From Cylindrotheca closterium (Eukaryota; Bacillariophyta; Bacillariophyceae; Bacillariales; Bacillariaceae), in assembly GCA_933822405.4 (NCBI GenBank), contig CAKOGP040001335.1:1-64000 (forward strand): DNA of 64,000 nucleotides, given 5' to 3'. Numbering within the stretch: position 1 is the first letter of the stretch; each line of letters starts with the position of its first letter. The notes under the pieces were generated by a model. It was given only the letters and a program-made list of their open reading frames with translations. It was not told where the DNA came from and ran no database searches. Below are positions 9,793-19,494 of the stretch, one piece after another. A program made the position numbers and the translations under genes.

Positions 9793-10072
9793 GACTGGCT
9801 GGTATTATGATATTACAGTCTTCACGTTCAAATTTTTGGATATCTCCGAAAAAGACCCGTTCGATCCGAAAATGGAATCAACCGATCTCAATCGACGAGC
9901 GAATCAAACCAATCGAATGAATCAATCATACCATATCTATCATTCACAGCAATAAATGAAATATTCGACACATCCGAGCCACGTCATCGGAAACAACGCA
10001 GAACAATGGTTTCTTTCTTGATTCCATCAAACCTGGTACCATGCATGGTCATGTTGCTTTGGCCAGGACACA
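9793..10072. promoter_or_regulatory. Divergent promoter region, DnaJ gene and exonuclease-fusion gene
   Basis: 280 bp separate the two divergent start codons, so both promoters must lie here. CCAAT-like and repeated CGAATCAA-type stretches occur near 9895-9930, but no motif stands out enough to name. Confidence 0.45.
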
Positions 10073-13000
10073 ATGATAATAAGGCTTAGTATCCTTGCCA
10101 ATATTTTGTTCCTACTCCGAATCTCTTCACAAGCCTTTACAGCGACTTCCGGAACAAGAAAAATAAGCTACCATCAAGTTCAACAGCGACTACTATCGAT
10201 AGAAATGGCTGCAATTACCACTTCTTCCGTCGTAGAACCAGGGTTGGAGCTCATGGAACGATTGAGCAGAGCTGGAGTGCAACCGAGTGATATGAAAATA
10301 AGAGGTGATAATGATTTGGATACTCTACCAATGACAGAAACGGCAGCGAACCAAAACAATGAAAGCAACAACAACAATGGTGTTGTCGAAATCAAAACGT
10401 TGGTATGGGAAGTCTCCTGCAACTACAATGAAAACAGCAGCATGGATCAGAGTGACAACAACAACGCCCATATGAATACTAACAACGCGAAAAAAATGGA
10501 TAGGTTTTACGTCGTTTCGGCAAAGAAAATGGAAGACAAGGTCGACTTATCCCTGCTTCGCGATATTATTTACAAGCATCAGGATTTGCCCTTTGGATGC
10601 ACACCATCCAAAGTATCCATGGCACCCACAGAAGTCGCTGAATCACTGACGGGTTTTCAATCTGGATGCATGCCGCCCATCGGACACAATGTTCCCATGA
10701 AGCTGTATTTGGAAGAATCCATTGTCGACTATCCAACGGCGAGCATTGGCTCGGGAACGATAGACCATAGCCTCTTACTTCCAATGAACGAGCTGATAAA
10801 GATTGCCGAAAATAGCAATGAAGGTAGTACTCTTGGAAGTTTCCGACGGTTAGAACGGTCCCAGTCTCCGTCCTCGGTTATGGAAACCAATACCGAAGAA
10901 CCAGAAAAAAAGACACACAAACAAAAGAAAAAAGCCGAAGGTGGCCCCGAACCAAAAGATAGATTGCGCGAATATCGATTGTTCAGCACTATTGTTGACA
11001 AAGCAAAACTTCTACGAACGACGGCTCGAAAGAAGGGAAGAGTAGAAATAATGGCCGAGTTGATCCAAGAAGCCGTCAAGACGGGTGAATTCTGTAGCCT
11101 GTTGCAAGTTTCCGAACACGATGGACTCGACAAGAATGCCTTGCACCTTTCTGCATGGCGAGGAGACTGCGAAGTAGTGCAAATGCTTGTGGAAACTGCC
11201 CAGAAGGAGTGCCCTGAGCTCGATATAGTCAACATGTATTCACGCGGCCCTGGAAACTATGGAAAGACACCAATTTTTTATGCCTTGACGCAATGCCGCG
11301 AAGATGTCGTCAGGTTTCTTGTGGGAAATGGTGCAAGCCTCTTGTTTGTCAACAACAAAGGTCAGACACCCTGTAGTATAGCCCGCAGCCATTTTGAGAA
11401 GGACGCCTGCGACTTTTTGTTTGAGGCTGAAAGGCAACAATTGAAGAATGGTGGTACCTTTGCAAACTTTCGGCTGAGCCACTCGGATAACAAACTGTAC
11501 GGTGATTTAGATCCGAGATTTGAAGTAGACAAATTCAATATGGGAGAGGACCTATTGCCAACAATTGAAGAGTACAAGAACTCGATTATAGACGCTGAGC
11601 ATCATGGGGGATATCCAACTAATTTTACACCACGAAGTTTGCGTCCCACTGTCCGATGGTGGAAACGGGAAGACCAATCGCTAGCCAACGCCAATAGTGG
11701 GAATTTGTCTGGTCAAATCACCTTTACACAACCTCGAATTACAGGTTGCTCCCGCACGAAGAATGTGAAAGTGGAAAAGCAGCAAAATCGTCAAAGAAAG
11801 AATGCGCAAGAGAAAGTACTCTTTCAAAAGATTGACGTGGAAGTCTTTGAAAAGCTTACTATTGACCAAATCTTAAAACCATATCCCGACCAAACAATTG
11901 AAAGCTCCGTCACAACTGTGGACAGTGTGTCCACACTGAAGTTGCTGGACGAAGAGATTGATCGAACAATAACGCTTGCAAATGGCCTTGTTGAGGACGA
12001 AACATATACAACAGATGATGCTCTAGTGATGGCGACTTGGGGTCTGGACTGCGAATGGTTACCTGGGACTGACTGTGGAAGAGATAATCCTGTTTCAACC
12101 CTTCAGCTAAGCTCGCGCAGCTGCTCCTTTCTGCTCGACTTACAAGTGATTTGCCAAGCTCTACATCGTGAGCCAAATGGAGGTGAAAACACAGCAACCA
12201 ACATCGAGCTACAGCTCAACGAGGTGCTTGGAAAGCTTTTCAACAGCCATCTTCTCTCGATTGCTGGATTCGGTATCTTGCAAGATTTAGGAAAACTGAT
12301 GGTCTCATTTCCACACCTGCCATGCTTTTCAACCTATAACTCCGTCATTGATCTTCAAGCAGTATCAGCGATACCTCTTTCAAAAGGCGAGAGACAAAAC
12401 GCTTCGAGTCTACAAAGAATGGTCGGACTTATGCTTCAAAAGAAACTAGACAAAACACAACAGGTCTCAGAATGGACAAGGCGACCACTTTCGAAAGAGC
12501 AGTTTGACTACGCAACTCTTGACGCAGCTGTGTTACCAGTGCTCCTTCAACGACTTATGTCAACACCTACAATCAAGAGGTACAATGGGCAGTTCTTCAA
12601 GACGCACTCAAACCTCACATCAAGGAGTCGTTTCAGTTTCTTAGACACTAAAACTGAAACGAAAGAAGAGGGCGGGATGACATGGCACATTCCTATGGGA
12701 CGTGAAGCAACCATGTTTACTCGGCCGATAGCTCGGCAGACCTGGCCATCTTGTCAAGCTTCTCCAGGTGAACCGAAGCTTGTTCCTATAAGAACTGGCC
12801 CGACCAAGAAAGAGAGAGCCCATCTCAAGAAAGTTGGTACGACTGGAGAAAAGCCGAAGCCAATTCAGCTATCCACGCTTCTTGCAAACCTGGACAACTT
12901 GCCTATTCCAGGAATAACGCTTGGATACACCAAAGATTCTTGTGTCAGCAGAGTTGTTGGACATGTCTTCATGAACACCTTGCCAGAGGGGACGTATATT

Positions 13001-13441
13001 GGATTTAACAGGCGCTCTGGTGTTGTGGAAACAAGCAATGCTTGGATTGTGTTTTGTAATTTTGGAGGCTCGGAACGTTTCGAAGGGAAAAGAGCTTCTT
13101 CAGGTTTCATGCGAGATGGACGAGACTTTGTGTTCAATCTGAACCCAAAGAATTTCAACGGCAAGTCAAGTGAAAAGACTCTATATGATTACGTCTCGAC
13201 TCCAGTTCGAAGCCCCGAAGAAAAGAAACAAATTTTGTTGTTTGCTAGAGATGGAACCCGGCAGAAATACACGTATTGTGGTCGATGCAAGTGTGAAGGT
13301 TTTGATATTACAGATTCGGGAAAAATTGATCTTCTTTTGAACCTCCTCGATTTCGAGGAGCTCGTTGGAGAGAACAGAATTTCTGATGACTTCACAACCC
13401 TTGTGGCGAAACAGAACACAGTTTTAGAATTTGCTGCCTAA
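10073..13441 (+). CDS. Plastid-type YbaK-like / ankyrin / DEDDy 3'-5' exonuclease fusion
   Basis: 1,122 residues, one exon. The N-terminus is a signal peptide ending in SSQAFTA, an ASAFAP-like plastid cleavage site, so import into the plastid is inferred. Residues about 143-245 match the YbaK/ProX aminoacyl-tRNA deacylase fold (PFG, APTEVAE, PIGH and GSGTIDHSL blocks). About 350-445 are ankyrin repeats (LHLSAWRGD, GKTPIFYAL). About 655-830 form a DEDDy exonuclease: D-x-E in GLDCEW, Asp in LQDLGKL, and Y-x3-D in YATLD, so the catalytic set looks complete. The last 190 residues (about 935-1,122) form a further compact domain with a CGRCKC cluster that I do not recognise. Likely roles are trans-editing of mischarged tRNA plus RNA trimming, but the combination is unusual and the function is inferred. 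Confidence 0.8.
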   Translation: MIIRLSILANILFLLRISSQAFTATSGTRKISYHQVQQRLLSIEMAAITTSSVVEPGLELMERLSRAGVQPSDMKIRGDNDLDTLPMTETAANQNNESNNNNGVVEIKTLVWEVSCNYNENSSMDQSDNNNAHMNTNNAKKMDRFYVVSAKKMEDKVDLSLLRDIIYKHQDLPFGCTPSKVSMAPTEVAESLTGFQSGCMPPIGHNVPMKLYLEESIVDYPTASIGSGTIDHSLLLPMNELIKIAENSNEGSTLGSFRRLERSQSPSSVMETNTEEPEKKTHKQKKKAEGGPEPKDRLREYRLFSTIVDKAKLLRTTARKKGRVEIMAELIQEAVKTGEFCSLLQVSEHDGLDKNALHLSAWRGDCEVVQMLVETAQKECPELDIVNMYSRGPGNYGKTPIFYALTQCREDVVRFLVGNGASLLFVNNKGQTPCSIARSHFEKDACDFLFEAERQQLKNGGTFANFRLSHSDNKLYGDLDPRFEVDKFNMGEDLLPTIEEYKNSIIDAEHHGGYPTNFTPRSLRPTVRWWKREDQSLANANSGNLSGQITFTQPRITGCSRTKNVKVEKQQNRQRKNAQEKVLFQKIDVEVFEKLTIDQILKPYPDQTIESSVTTVDSVSTLKLLDEEIDRTITLANGLVEDETYTTDDALVMATWGLDCEWLPGTDCGRDNPVSTLQLSSRSCSFLLDLQVICQALHREPNGGENTATNIELQLNEVLGKLFNSHLLSIAGFGILQDLGKLMVSFPHLPCFSTYNSVIDLQAVSAIPLSKGERQNASSLQRMVGLMLQKKLDKTQQVSEWTRRPLSKEQFDYATLDAAVLPVLLQRLMSTPTIKRYNGQFFKTHSNLTSRSRFSFLDTKTETKEEGGMTWHIPMGREATMFTRPIARQTWPSCQASPGEPKLVPIRTGPTKKERAHLKKVGTTGEKPKPIQLSTLLANLDNLPIPGITLGYTKDSCVSRVVGHVFMNTLPEGTYIGFNRRSGVVETSNAWIVFCNFGGSERFEGKRASSGFMRDGRDFVFNLNPKNFNGKSSEKTLYDYVSTPVRSPEEKKQILLFARDGTRQKYTYCGRCKCEGFDITDSGKIDLLLNLLDFEELVGENRISDDFTTLVAKQNTVLEFAA

Positions 13442-13537
13442 GCTAGAGCTTTTCGCATAGGTTGTAAATCCCCTGCAGTGCATTCCTTTCATTGTTTACG
13501 CTCAATATCAGACTTTATTCAAAGACTAAATCAATCG

Positions 13538-14764
13538 CTATTTACTTCGTGCTGACAATTCCACAGCTTGAAGGATTAGCGATACACCCCTTTGGACTAT
13601 GGATGCTCGCCACTTTGTCGACTGTGGATAGAACGAAGTCTGTAGCAGCGCTCTTCCAGCCGCTTTATTTGTACCATAGTGGTGTATCATATTCTCCAAT
13701 ATGAGTGAGCGTCCAACAAATATGGGAGGCAAAGTCCCAAACTCCTGAAGAATAAACAACCCTTCAGGATACTGCTCCTGCAAGTATGCAGCCAGAATAC
13801 CCCGCGTCAAATCATATCCACTCATTGCTTTTTTGTCTTGTACTTCTGGGGTTACAATGTGTTCGGCGGTTGGGAAATAGACCCGAAGTGACGATTGGCT
13901 ATGCGTCGTTGCCTCGAACATTAATGTATCCTTCGCGATCTTCCCAAGTCCCGTGTGTACATCAATCCAAGTAACTTCTCCTGGGAGAAGGCCATGCTGT
14001 ACCATAAAGTTTTCGATAAGCTCGATAGAAGGTTGCATGCTGGTGCCACCAAAGGAGAATCCAGTAGGATGGTGATACTGACCTGCCACCAAGACTCGCT
14101 TCATTGGTGAAAATCCGTTCTTCAAAACTTTTGGAAGTGCACCCAGCCACCAACCAAGAGTGCTATCCCAAAGATTCGGCTCTCGTTCAGGGCTCACAAA
14201 GTCACGAAAGGTATCATAGCTGGCAATATTTGGGTCCCTACTCTTCACAAACTCGTCAAAATTATCAATTGCATTGCGATTGAGGTCGACATTGTTCTCA
14301 TTTGCGCGTCGGTAAAACTTCATGCCATAAGGGTTAAGCGAATGGACAAGTACAATCGTAGGTCGGTCTGATGTAAGATTATCTCGATTCACGTAGTCGA
14401 GAAATGCAAGTTGAATTGCAGATCCTGCGTAACCTTCCACGCCATGTGTTCCAGAAACATGCACAATCGTACCCTTCCCTGTCCCTTTGAGAACGGCGAC
14501 ATCAATTGTCAAATCATCTACAACGGGCAGTATGAAACTTTCGACATTTGTAGAGCCCTCCAGACTCTTGACCGCTGCCCTAAATTTCGTCCTGGCCTCT
14601 TCGTACTCCAAACTGAATACATTGCAGGCCTTCCACGAGTGGTTTGACAGAAGAATGGGAGCATCTTGGTTACAATCGGATTCACCAGGGTAATAGCGAG
14701 CTCGAAATTGGAAGACTCCTATGGAAACTATGCAAGCAAAGAGACTCCCCAGAAGCAGGCGCAT
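13538..14764 (-). CDS. DUF2817 (M14-like) carboxypeptidase-related protein
   Basis: 408 residues with an N-terminal hydrophobic signal sequence or anchor (about 3-20). The core matches DUF2817, a branch of the M14 zinc carboxypeptidase clan. Visible are the H-x2-E pair in HGVEG (about 105-109), the VDLNRN segment, an internal DVHTG histidine, and a late Glu in LQEFGT that fits the catalytic acid. Zinc peptidase activity is therefore likely; the substrate is unknown. It probably acts in the secretory pathway or outside the cell. Its 3' end lies only 96 bp from the end of the convergent exonuclease-fusion gene, so the two transcripts may overlap at their tails. Confidence 0.8.
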   Translation of the reverse strand: MRLLLGSLFACIVSIGVFQFRARYYPGESDCNQDAPILLSNHSWKACNVFSLEYEEARTKFRAAVKSLEGSTNVESFILPVVDDLTIDVAVLKGTGKGTIVHVSGTHGVEGYAGSAIQLAFLDYVNRDNLTSDRPTIVLVHSLNPYGMKFYRRANENNVDLNRNAIDNFDEFVKSRDPNIASYDTFRDFVSPEREPNLWDSTLGWWLGALPKVLKNGFSPMKRVLVAGQYHHPTGFSFGGTSMQPSIELIENFMVQHGLLPGEVTWIDVHTGLGKIAKDTLMFEATTHSQSSLRVYFPTAEHIVTPEVQDKKAMSGYDLTRGILAAYLQEQYPEGLFILQEFGTLPPIFVGRSLILENMIHHYGTNKAAGRALLQTSFYPQSTKWRASIVQRGVSLILQAVELSARSK

Positions 14765-14994
14765 GGTTGTAAGTGACAGGGGTGGAGTTGAGTTGTGCTG
14801 CGCTAATGGTCTTTGAAAACTCTTCTTTTGAAGGATTTCTTGCCGAAGGACGAGTTATCAATACAGTTGTATGCCATCACTGCATGAAGTCAAGTGAATC
14901 AAACATCATCAAATTCAGTCAAATGAATCAAATGTACCTATCATTTCAAATCAAAACAACTTTGCGACTATCAACAACCAAAAAATAATGAACC

Positions 14995-16790
14995 ATGAAC
15001 CGACTTGCTAACCAGCCAAGGAAGAAAAGAAGTTTATTCTCTAGATATTGGTCTCATGCGTTCTCATTTTTGCTTGGGTGTATCTTCACATCAATGTCAA
15101 TGACCCTAATGATGCATCAAGATCACCTGTCGTCTCATCCATCGTCCAAGCATTCGAGTTTTGTTGACAAGCACATTCAAACAACGACAAAGAAGGAAGT
15201 TACGTCCAGCAATCAGAAAGGAGATGACGGTTTGCACAGCGTTGCAGGATTGGATTGTTCAGCGCACGGGGGACCTTCGAATGATCTGGCACAAGAAATG
15301 GTTTACTGGAAAAATCTACCAAACGACGAGAGTTATGTGTCGCCGTTCCGCGATCCAGGCCAGCGTCGATATTTGACATTCGAGCCTGATGGGGGTGGAT
15401 GGAACAATATAAGAATGAGGTAGGTGGAGGTGATCAGAGAGAAAGGTGCCGTGTTTCCCCCATGCTAATTTTATTTGTGTCCTTTCGTTCTCGAATCATC
15501 ATTGCTTCCACGGCTCTGCGAAGCATGGAGACAGTCCTGGCAATGGCCATAGCGACAGGTCGTGTCCTTGTTTTGACGCCATCCCAAAAAATGTACCTCC
15601 TTGGAGGCACCGACTTTTCCTTTGCCGATTTCTTCCCCCTTCATAGCATTGCGAAAGAACATCCTGGATTGGAAATCATCACCATGAAGCAGTTCCTTGA
15701 AGAAACTCACGGCAAGCTAAAGAATACGGAAACCAACGAGATATCGTACCCACCACACAACACTACAGAGTGGGACGGAAATACGGGCAGCGTGAAGAGC
15801 GAACTGAATCCATGGCTTCGAACGATTGCATACAACGCCGACTGGAATCCGGACCATTGTCTGGCAGCGTTCCCATCTTCCAAAGATTTTACCAGTGAAG
15901 CCACATTGACGTCTACCTTTGAACAAGTAAATAGCGAAAAGGTCAATTTTGAACAGTTTTTCAATCAACCAACACCGGTGAATGGTACCATTCACGATCG
16001 AATGGCCGAATTCATTGCTGGTAGGAGTGCAATGTGCATGTATGACAACCAAGTACAACGAGAACAAGTTATTCATTTTGCGGGCAAGGCAAAACTTGCG
16101 GGTGGTCGACTGCTAGTGCATTTCTATGCCTTTTTGTTCTTTTCCGATTGGAAGGCGGATTTGTGGATGAAGCGTTTTGTGAGAGACCATGTGAGATACA
16201 TTGATGATATCCAGTGTGCTGCTGCCCGAATTGTTGCGGCAGTTCGAGAGGATGCTCGAAAAAGAATAAGCGACAATGCAGATGGAATCTTTGACAGCTT
16301 TCATATCCGCCGAGGAGACTTTCAATACAAAAAGACAAGAGTGGAGGCAAGTGAAATACTCAAGGCTGCCGAAAATGAGATTCCAAAGGGTACATTTGTT
16401 TATGTTGCGACTGATGAAAGAGATAAAAAGTTCTTTGCGGATATGGAAGGTTATTGGAATGTAGTTTACATGGATAATTACATGCACCTTCTTGATGGAG
16501 TTGACAAAAATTTCTTCGGCATGATTGACCAACTCGTTGCTTCGCGTGGCCGGACATTCTTTGGTTGTTGGTTTTCTACTTTTACAGGATATATCACTCG
16601 ACTTCGAGGATATCATTCCCAAAATGCTCAGGCAGAAGGCTCTGACATGGGCTTGCTACCTAACAGTTATTATTACGCGGTGGTCGAACACAAGACAAAA
16701 CTACACGACTTCTGGCCAGTCAAGAAGCTTTACTACGCCAGAGAGTATCCCGTATCATGGAGGAATATTGATTTTGATGCACCAATATGA
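14995..16790 (+). CDS. GDP-fucose O-fucosyltransferase-like type II membrane protein
   Basis: Two exons: 14995-15419 and 15524-16790, with a 104-bp GTAGGT...AG intron (15420-15523) that joins codon AG|C and gives GGWNNIRMSME. The product is 563 residues with a single N-terminal signal anchor (about 20-40), as in Golgi glycosyltransferases. The GGWNNIR block, the FHIRRGDF block with its donor-binding Arg, and the DQLVASRG...YITRLRGYH block are hallmarks of the O-FucT superfamily (GT65/GT68-like). It would transfer fucose, or a related sugar, from a GDP donor in the Golgi lumen; the acceptor cannot be told from sequence. Without the splice the first frame stops at 15423, just after the WNNIR motif. 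Confidence 0.85.
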
Positions 16791-17055
16791 TGAAACTGAA
16801 CACTACCTATACTCTACAATTTTTGAACTCTCCTTGACCCTAGCCTGCATCCCCTCGTTCGCCTCGGTATCCTTTTTTGACTATCGGACGAAAATTTGGC
16901 AAAAGTATAGCACAGGACGAGGGCACCTTTTCTTCTGAATAGCGTTTGCATTCGAATGTTTTTTAAAAAAGCAACAACTTAGATCCTATACACTCTTTAT
17001 CCCGAATTCTAGGCAGCCGATCTATCAGCGCTAGGAGGTAACAAGCTGTAGAGCT

Positions 17056-17069
17056 GGGGGGGGGGGGGG
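17056..17069 (+). repeat. G14 homopolymer just upstream of the ALDH start
   Basis: Fourteen consecutive G, ending 16 nt before the ATG at 17086. In RNA it would be a G-quadruplex-capable tract in the 5' leader if transcription starts upstream. Run length is also a common sequencing-error site. Confidence 0.9.
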
Positions 17070-17085
17070 CTACTGTAAGAGAAGA

Positions 17086-18795
17086 ATGTTTAGCGTGGAC
17101 TTGGACCTATCGAAGTACTTTCACCGTAACATCATCATTCGAACTGTTCGAATGTGTTTTAGATCTCGAAGTAAGCACATGCCATTCAACAAAATGCGCT
17201 CGATCACTCATGTGTCAAGGAGTCTTCTGAAGCTTCCTTTGTTCAAGGCACAAGGAAACTGTCACATTTCGACGATCTTTTCCAAGAATCTACCAGAGAA
17301 GGTCACTTCGTGGATTGACGGAGACTTTGCTTCATTGCCCGAGCCGTCATTGTCTGAGTTTTCCAACCTGTCACCATCAACGGGACAATCTCTTTGTAAA
17401 GTAATTCCTCCGTCATTTGATCAAGCAGCAAAAGCGGTCGCCTCGTCCAAATCAGCCTTTTCTGAATGGTCGCAAACCAGCAGTGGAGAAAGAGGTCGGA
17501 TACTTTCTGAAATGGCAAGTCTTCTGAAGACAAATCAGGCGAAACTGGCAAAACTAGAGGCATTGGACACCGGGATACCAATTTTGCAAATTGAAGGCGG
17601 CCACATACCATACGCTGTACAAACGTTGGAGTATTATGCTGCCTTGGCCACAAAGGGGTTTGGAGGCAAGATTTTAGATGTGCCAGAAGCAGGAGGACAT
17701 GCCGATTCCTTTGCCTATACCCGAAGGGAACCCTTGGGAGTCTGTCTTGGAATTGTAGGCTGGAACTATCCATTGGTTACCATGACCTGGAAACTGTCAC
17801 CAGCACTGGCGTGCGGCAATACATTTATTTGCAAACCGAGTGAATGTACACCTTTGACATCGGTTGCGGTAGCGGAGTTGTGGAAAGAAGTACTGCCATC
17901 TGGCGCCCTCCAAGTCTTGCTAGGGGACGGTACGATAGGGCAAGAACTGATCGAGCATCCTGATATATCCAAAGTAAGTCTGACGGGTTCCAATCAAACG
18001 GGCAAGCAGGTTGCCAAAGCATCGTCTGAAGGATTCAAGCGATTGACGTTGGAGTTGGGTGGCAAATCAGCGTTACTAGTCTTTGAGGATGCCGATTTGA
18101 AAAGTGCCGTTCAGGTGGCAGTGGAAGGAAATTTTGCCAACAATGGTCAAGTTTGCTCCAACTGTACTCGTGTCTTTGTGCAACGATCGATACTGGAAAA
18201 CTTTACGGATCAATTGGTTCAGCAGTTGAAGCAATCCGTCAAGATTGGAAACAACTCGATTCATGAACACAATATTGGGCCGCTGATTATGCCTCCAAAT
18301 AATCCAACGGCGCATTATGAACGTGTCATGAGTTATGTCAACAGTGGTATGAACGATACAAATGTCAAACTGGTCTACGGTGGCAAGGGATACGAACAGG
18401 ACGGAGGCTACTATGTGGAGCCAACCGTCTTTTTGTGCCACAATGACGATGCAACCATTACCAAGGAGGAAATCTTTGGACCAGTGATGACGATTTTACC
18501 ATTTGACTCGGAAGAAGAAGCTGTGTCTCGGGCCAACGAGGGCACTGAGTTTGGATTGGCAGCTGGTCTCATGACTAAGGACGTTATGCGAGCTCACCGA
18601 GTAGCCAAACGATTGGAAGCAGGGACTGTGTGGGTCAACAACTGGAACTTGAGCCCAGTTGAAATGCCATTTGGGCCATTTAAAATGAGTGGATACGGAA
18701 AAGAGCTGGGAGAAGAAGCAATTGCTGAATACTCGCGAGTCAAGACGGTGTACATGGAAATGGGTCCAGTCGATCGCTCCTCTACCTTTTTCTAG
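17086..18795 (+). CDS. Aldehyde dehydrogenase, betaine-aldehyde-dehydrogenase-like
   Basis: 569 residues, one exon. A basic, hydroxylated N-terminal extension of about 65 residues precedes a full-length ALDH. Diagnostic parts: the IVGWNYP segment, the NAD-fold TGSNQTGKQ, the general base Glu in LELGGKS (about 322), the nucleophile Cys in NNGQVCSNC (about 355), and EEIFGPV. The overall pattern is closest to betaine/4-aminobutyraldehyde dehydrogenases (ALDH9/BADH), which oxidise betaine aldehyde to the osmolyte glycine betaine with NAD+. The extension looks like a mitochondrial presequence, especially if translation starts at an internal Met at 17149 or 17194. Substrate preference within the class is an inference. 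Confidence 0.85.
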   Translation: MFSVDLDLSKYFHRNIIIRTVRMCFRSRSKHMPFNKMRSITHVSRSLLKLPLFKAQGNCHISTIFSKNLPEKVTSWIDGDFASLPEPSLSEFSNLSPSTGQSLCKVIPPSFDQAAKAVASSKSAFSEWSQTSSGERGRILSEMASLLKTNQAKLAKLEALDTGIPILQIEGGHIPYAVQTLEYYAALATKGFGGKILDVPEAGGHADSFAYTRREPLGVCLGIVGWNYPLVTMTWKLSPALACGNTFICKPSECTPLTSVAVAELWKEVLPSGALQVLLGDGTIGQELIEHPDISKVSLTGSNQTGKQVAKASSEGFKRLTLELGGKSALLVFEDADLKSAVQVAVEGNFANNGQVCSNCTRVFVQRSILENFTDQLVQQLKQSVKIGNNSIHEHNIGPLIMPPNNPTAHYERVMSYVNSGMNDTNVKLVYGGKGYEQDGGYYVEPTVFLCHNDDATITKEEIFGPVMTILPFDSEEEAVSRANEGTEFGLAAGLMTKDVMRAHRVAKRLEAGTVWVNNWNLSPVEMPFGPFKMSGYGKELGEEAIAEYSRVKTVYMEMGPVDRSSTFF

Positions 18796-18817
18796 ATATT
18801 GGCGCTCTCGATCACTA

Positions 18818-19247
18818 TTATTTTGCCGCAAGGATTCCAGGTGTTTCGGTTATGGCCGCAGACGAGTTTGTAGTCAAGAAACCAGATCCAGCTACTGCTG
18901 GAACCCCAATTCCAGGAAAGCAGTTCTCACCAGTCATGAGCAAGCCCTTGATAGGTGTGCCAGGAAAAGAGAAGGACTCTTGTCCAGCTACGATGGCTGG
19001 AACATACTGTGGGAATGAATCTTTGTGTCGGGATAGGAACCGCTTGTGGCTGAAGGGTGTGCTCAGTTTTTTTGTTAGTCATTTTCAGTTGTTGGAGAAG
19101 AAAGGATCCCAGTAGCACAGTAGCACAGTAACACAGTAACACAGTAACACAGAAGCAACCCAAACACTAAACTTACTACCCCACTTGTGATACGACTGCA
19201 TTCGCGAATTTCCGGTAGCACGTTCTCTAGTCGCTCCATAGATATTT
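18818..19247 (-). pseudogene. 3' fragment copy of the carotenoid-isomerase-like gene
   Basis: A truncated, same-strand copy of the 3' end of the gene at 20853-22693. Positions 18818-19061 match its exon 2: the frame is still open from HKRFL to a TAA and keeps NCFPGIGVPAVAGSGF. 19062-19179 match the intron, enlarged by an 8-bp tandem repeat. 19180 to about 19247 match the end of exon 1, with 1-nt and 2-nt deletions against the intact gene. Homology stops near 19247, so about 95% of exon 1, including the FAD-binding motif, is absent. It cannot encode a working enzyme by itself. The conserved exon 2 reading frame suggests a fairly recent event. Confidence 0.85.
19111..19150. repeat. Five tandem copies of an 8-bp AGTARCAC unit
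   Basis: AGTAGCAC twice and AGTAACAC three times, head to tail. They lie within the relic intron of the duplicated carotenoid-isomerase-like fragment and are absent from the intron of the intact gene, so they expanded after the duplication. Confidence 0.85.
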
Positions 19248-19494
19248 TAAAATTTTTTCCACGTAAAAATCGAACCATTTTCCGATAATTTACCTACAGC
19301 CTACAGTACCAGGTACCAGGTACAGTACAGTACCGCGGTATTTGTTGCTCAGTGGCTAGTCATTATAATGACTCATGATAGTATCCACCGAATCTCTCAC
19401 AACAATACATGCCGATCGAGCGTGCTGTGAAGTCACGTAGAGTTCGATAAGGTCTTTCATCAATAAAATATTGTTGAGTTCCCAGTTGGCAAAT
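19248..19494 (+). promoter_or_regulatory. Upstream region of the glycosyltransferase gene with palindromes
   Basis: Contains reiterated GGTACC/CAGTACC units at about 19299-19340 and a perfect 16-bp palindrome at 19358-19373 (AGTCATTA and its complement), overlapped by TGACTCA at 19369-19375, the classical AP-1/bZIP core. It lies about 120 bp before the ATG at 19495. A bZIP site is plausible but unproven. Confidence 0.4.
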
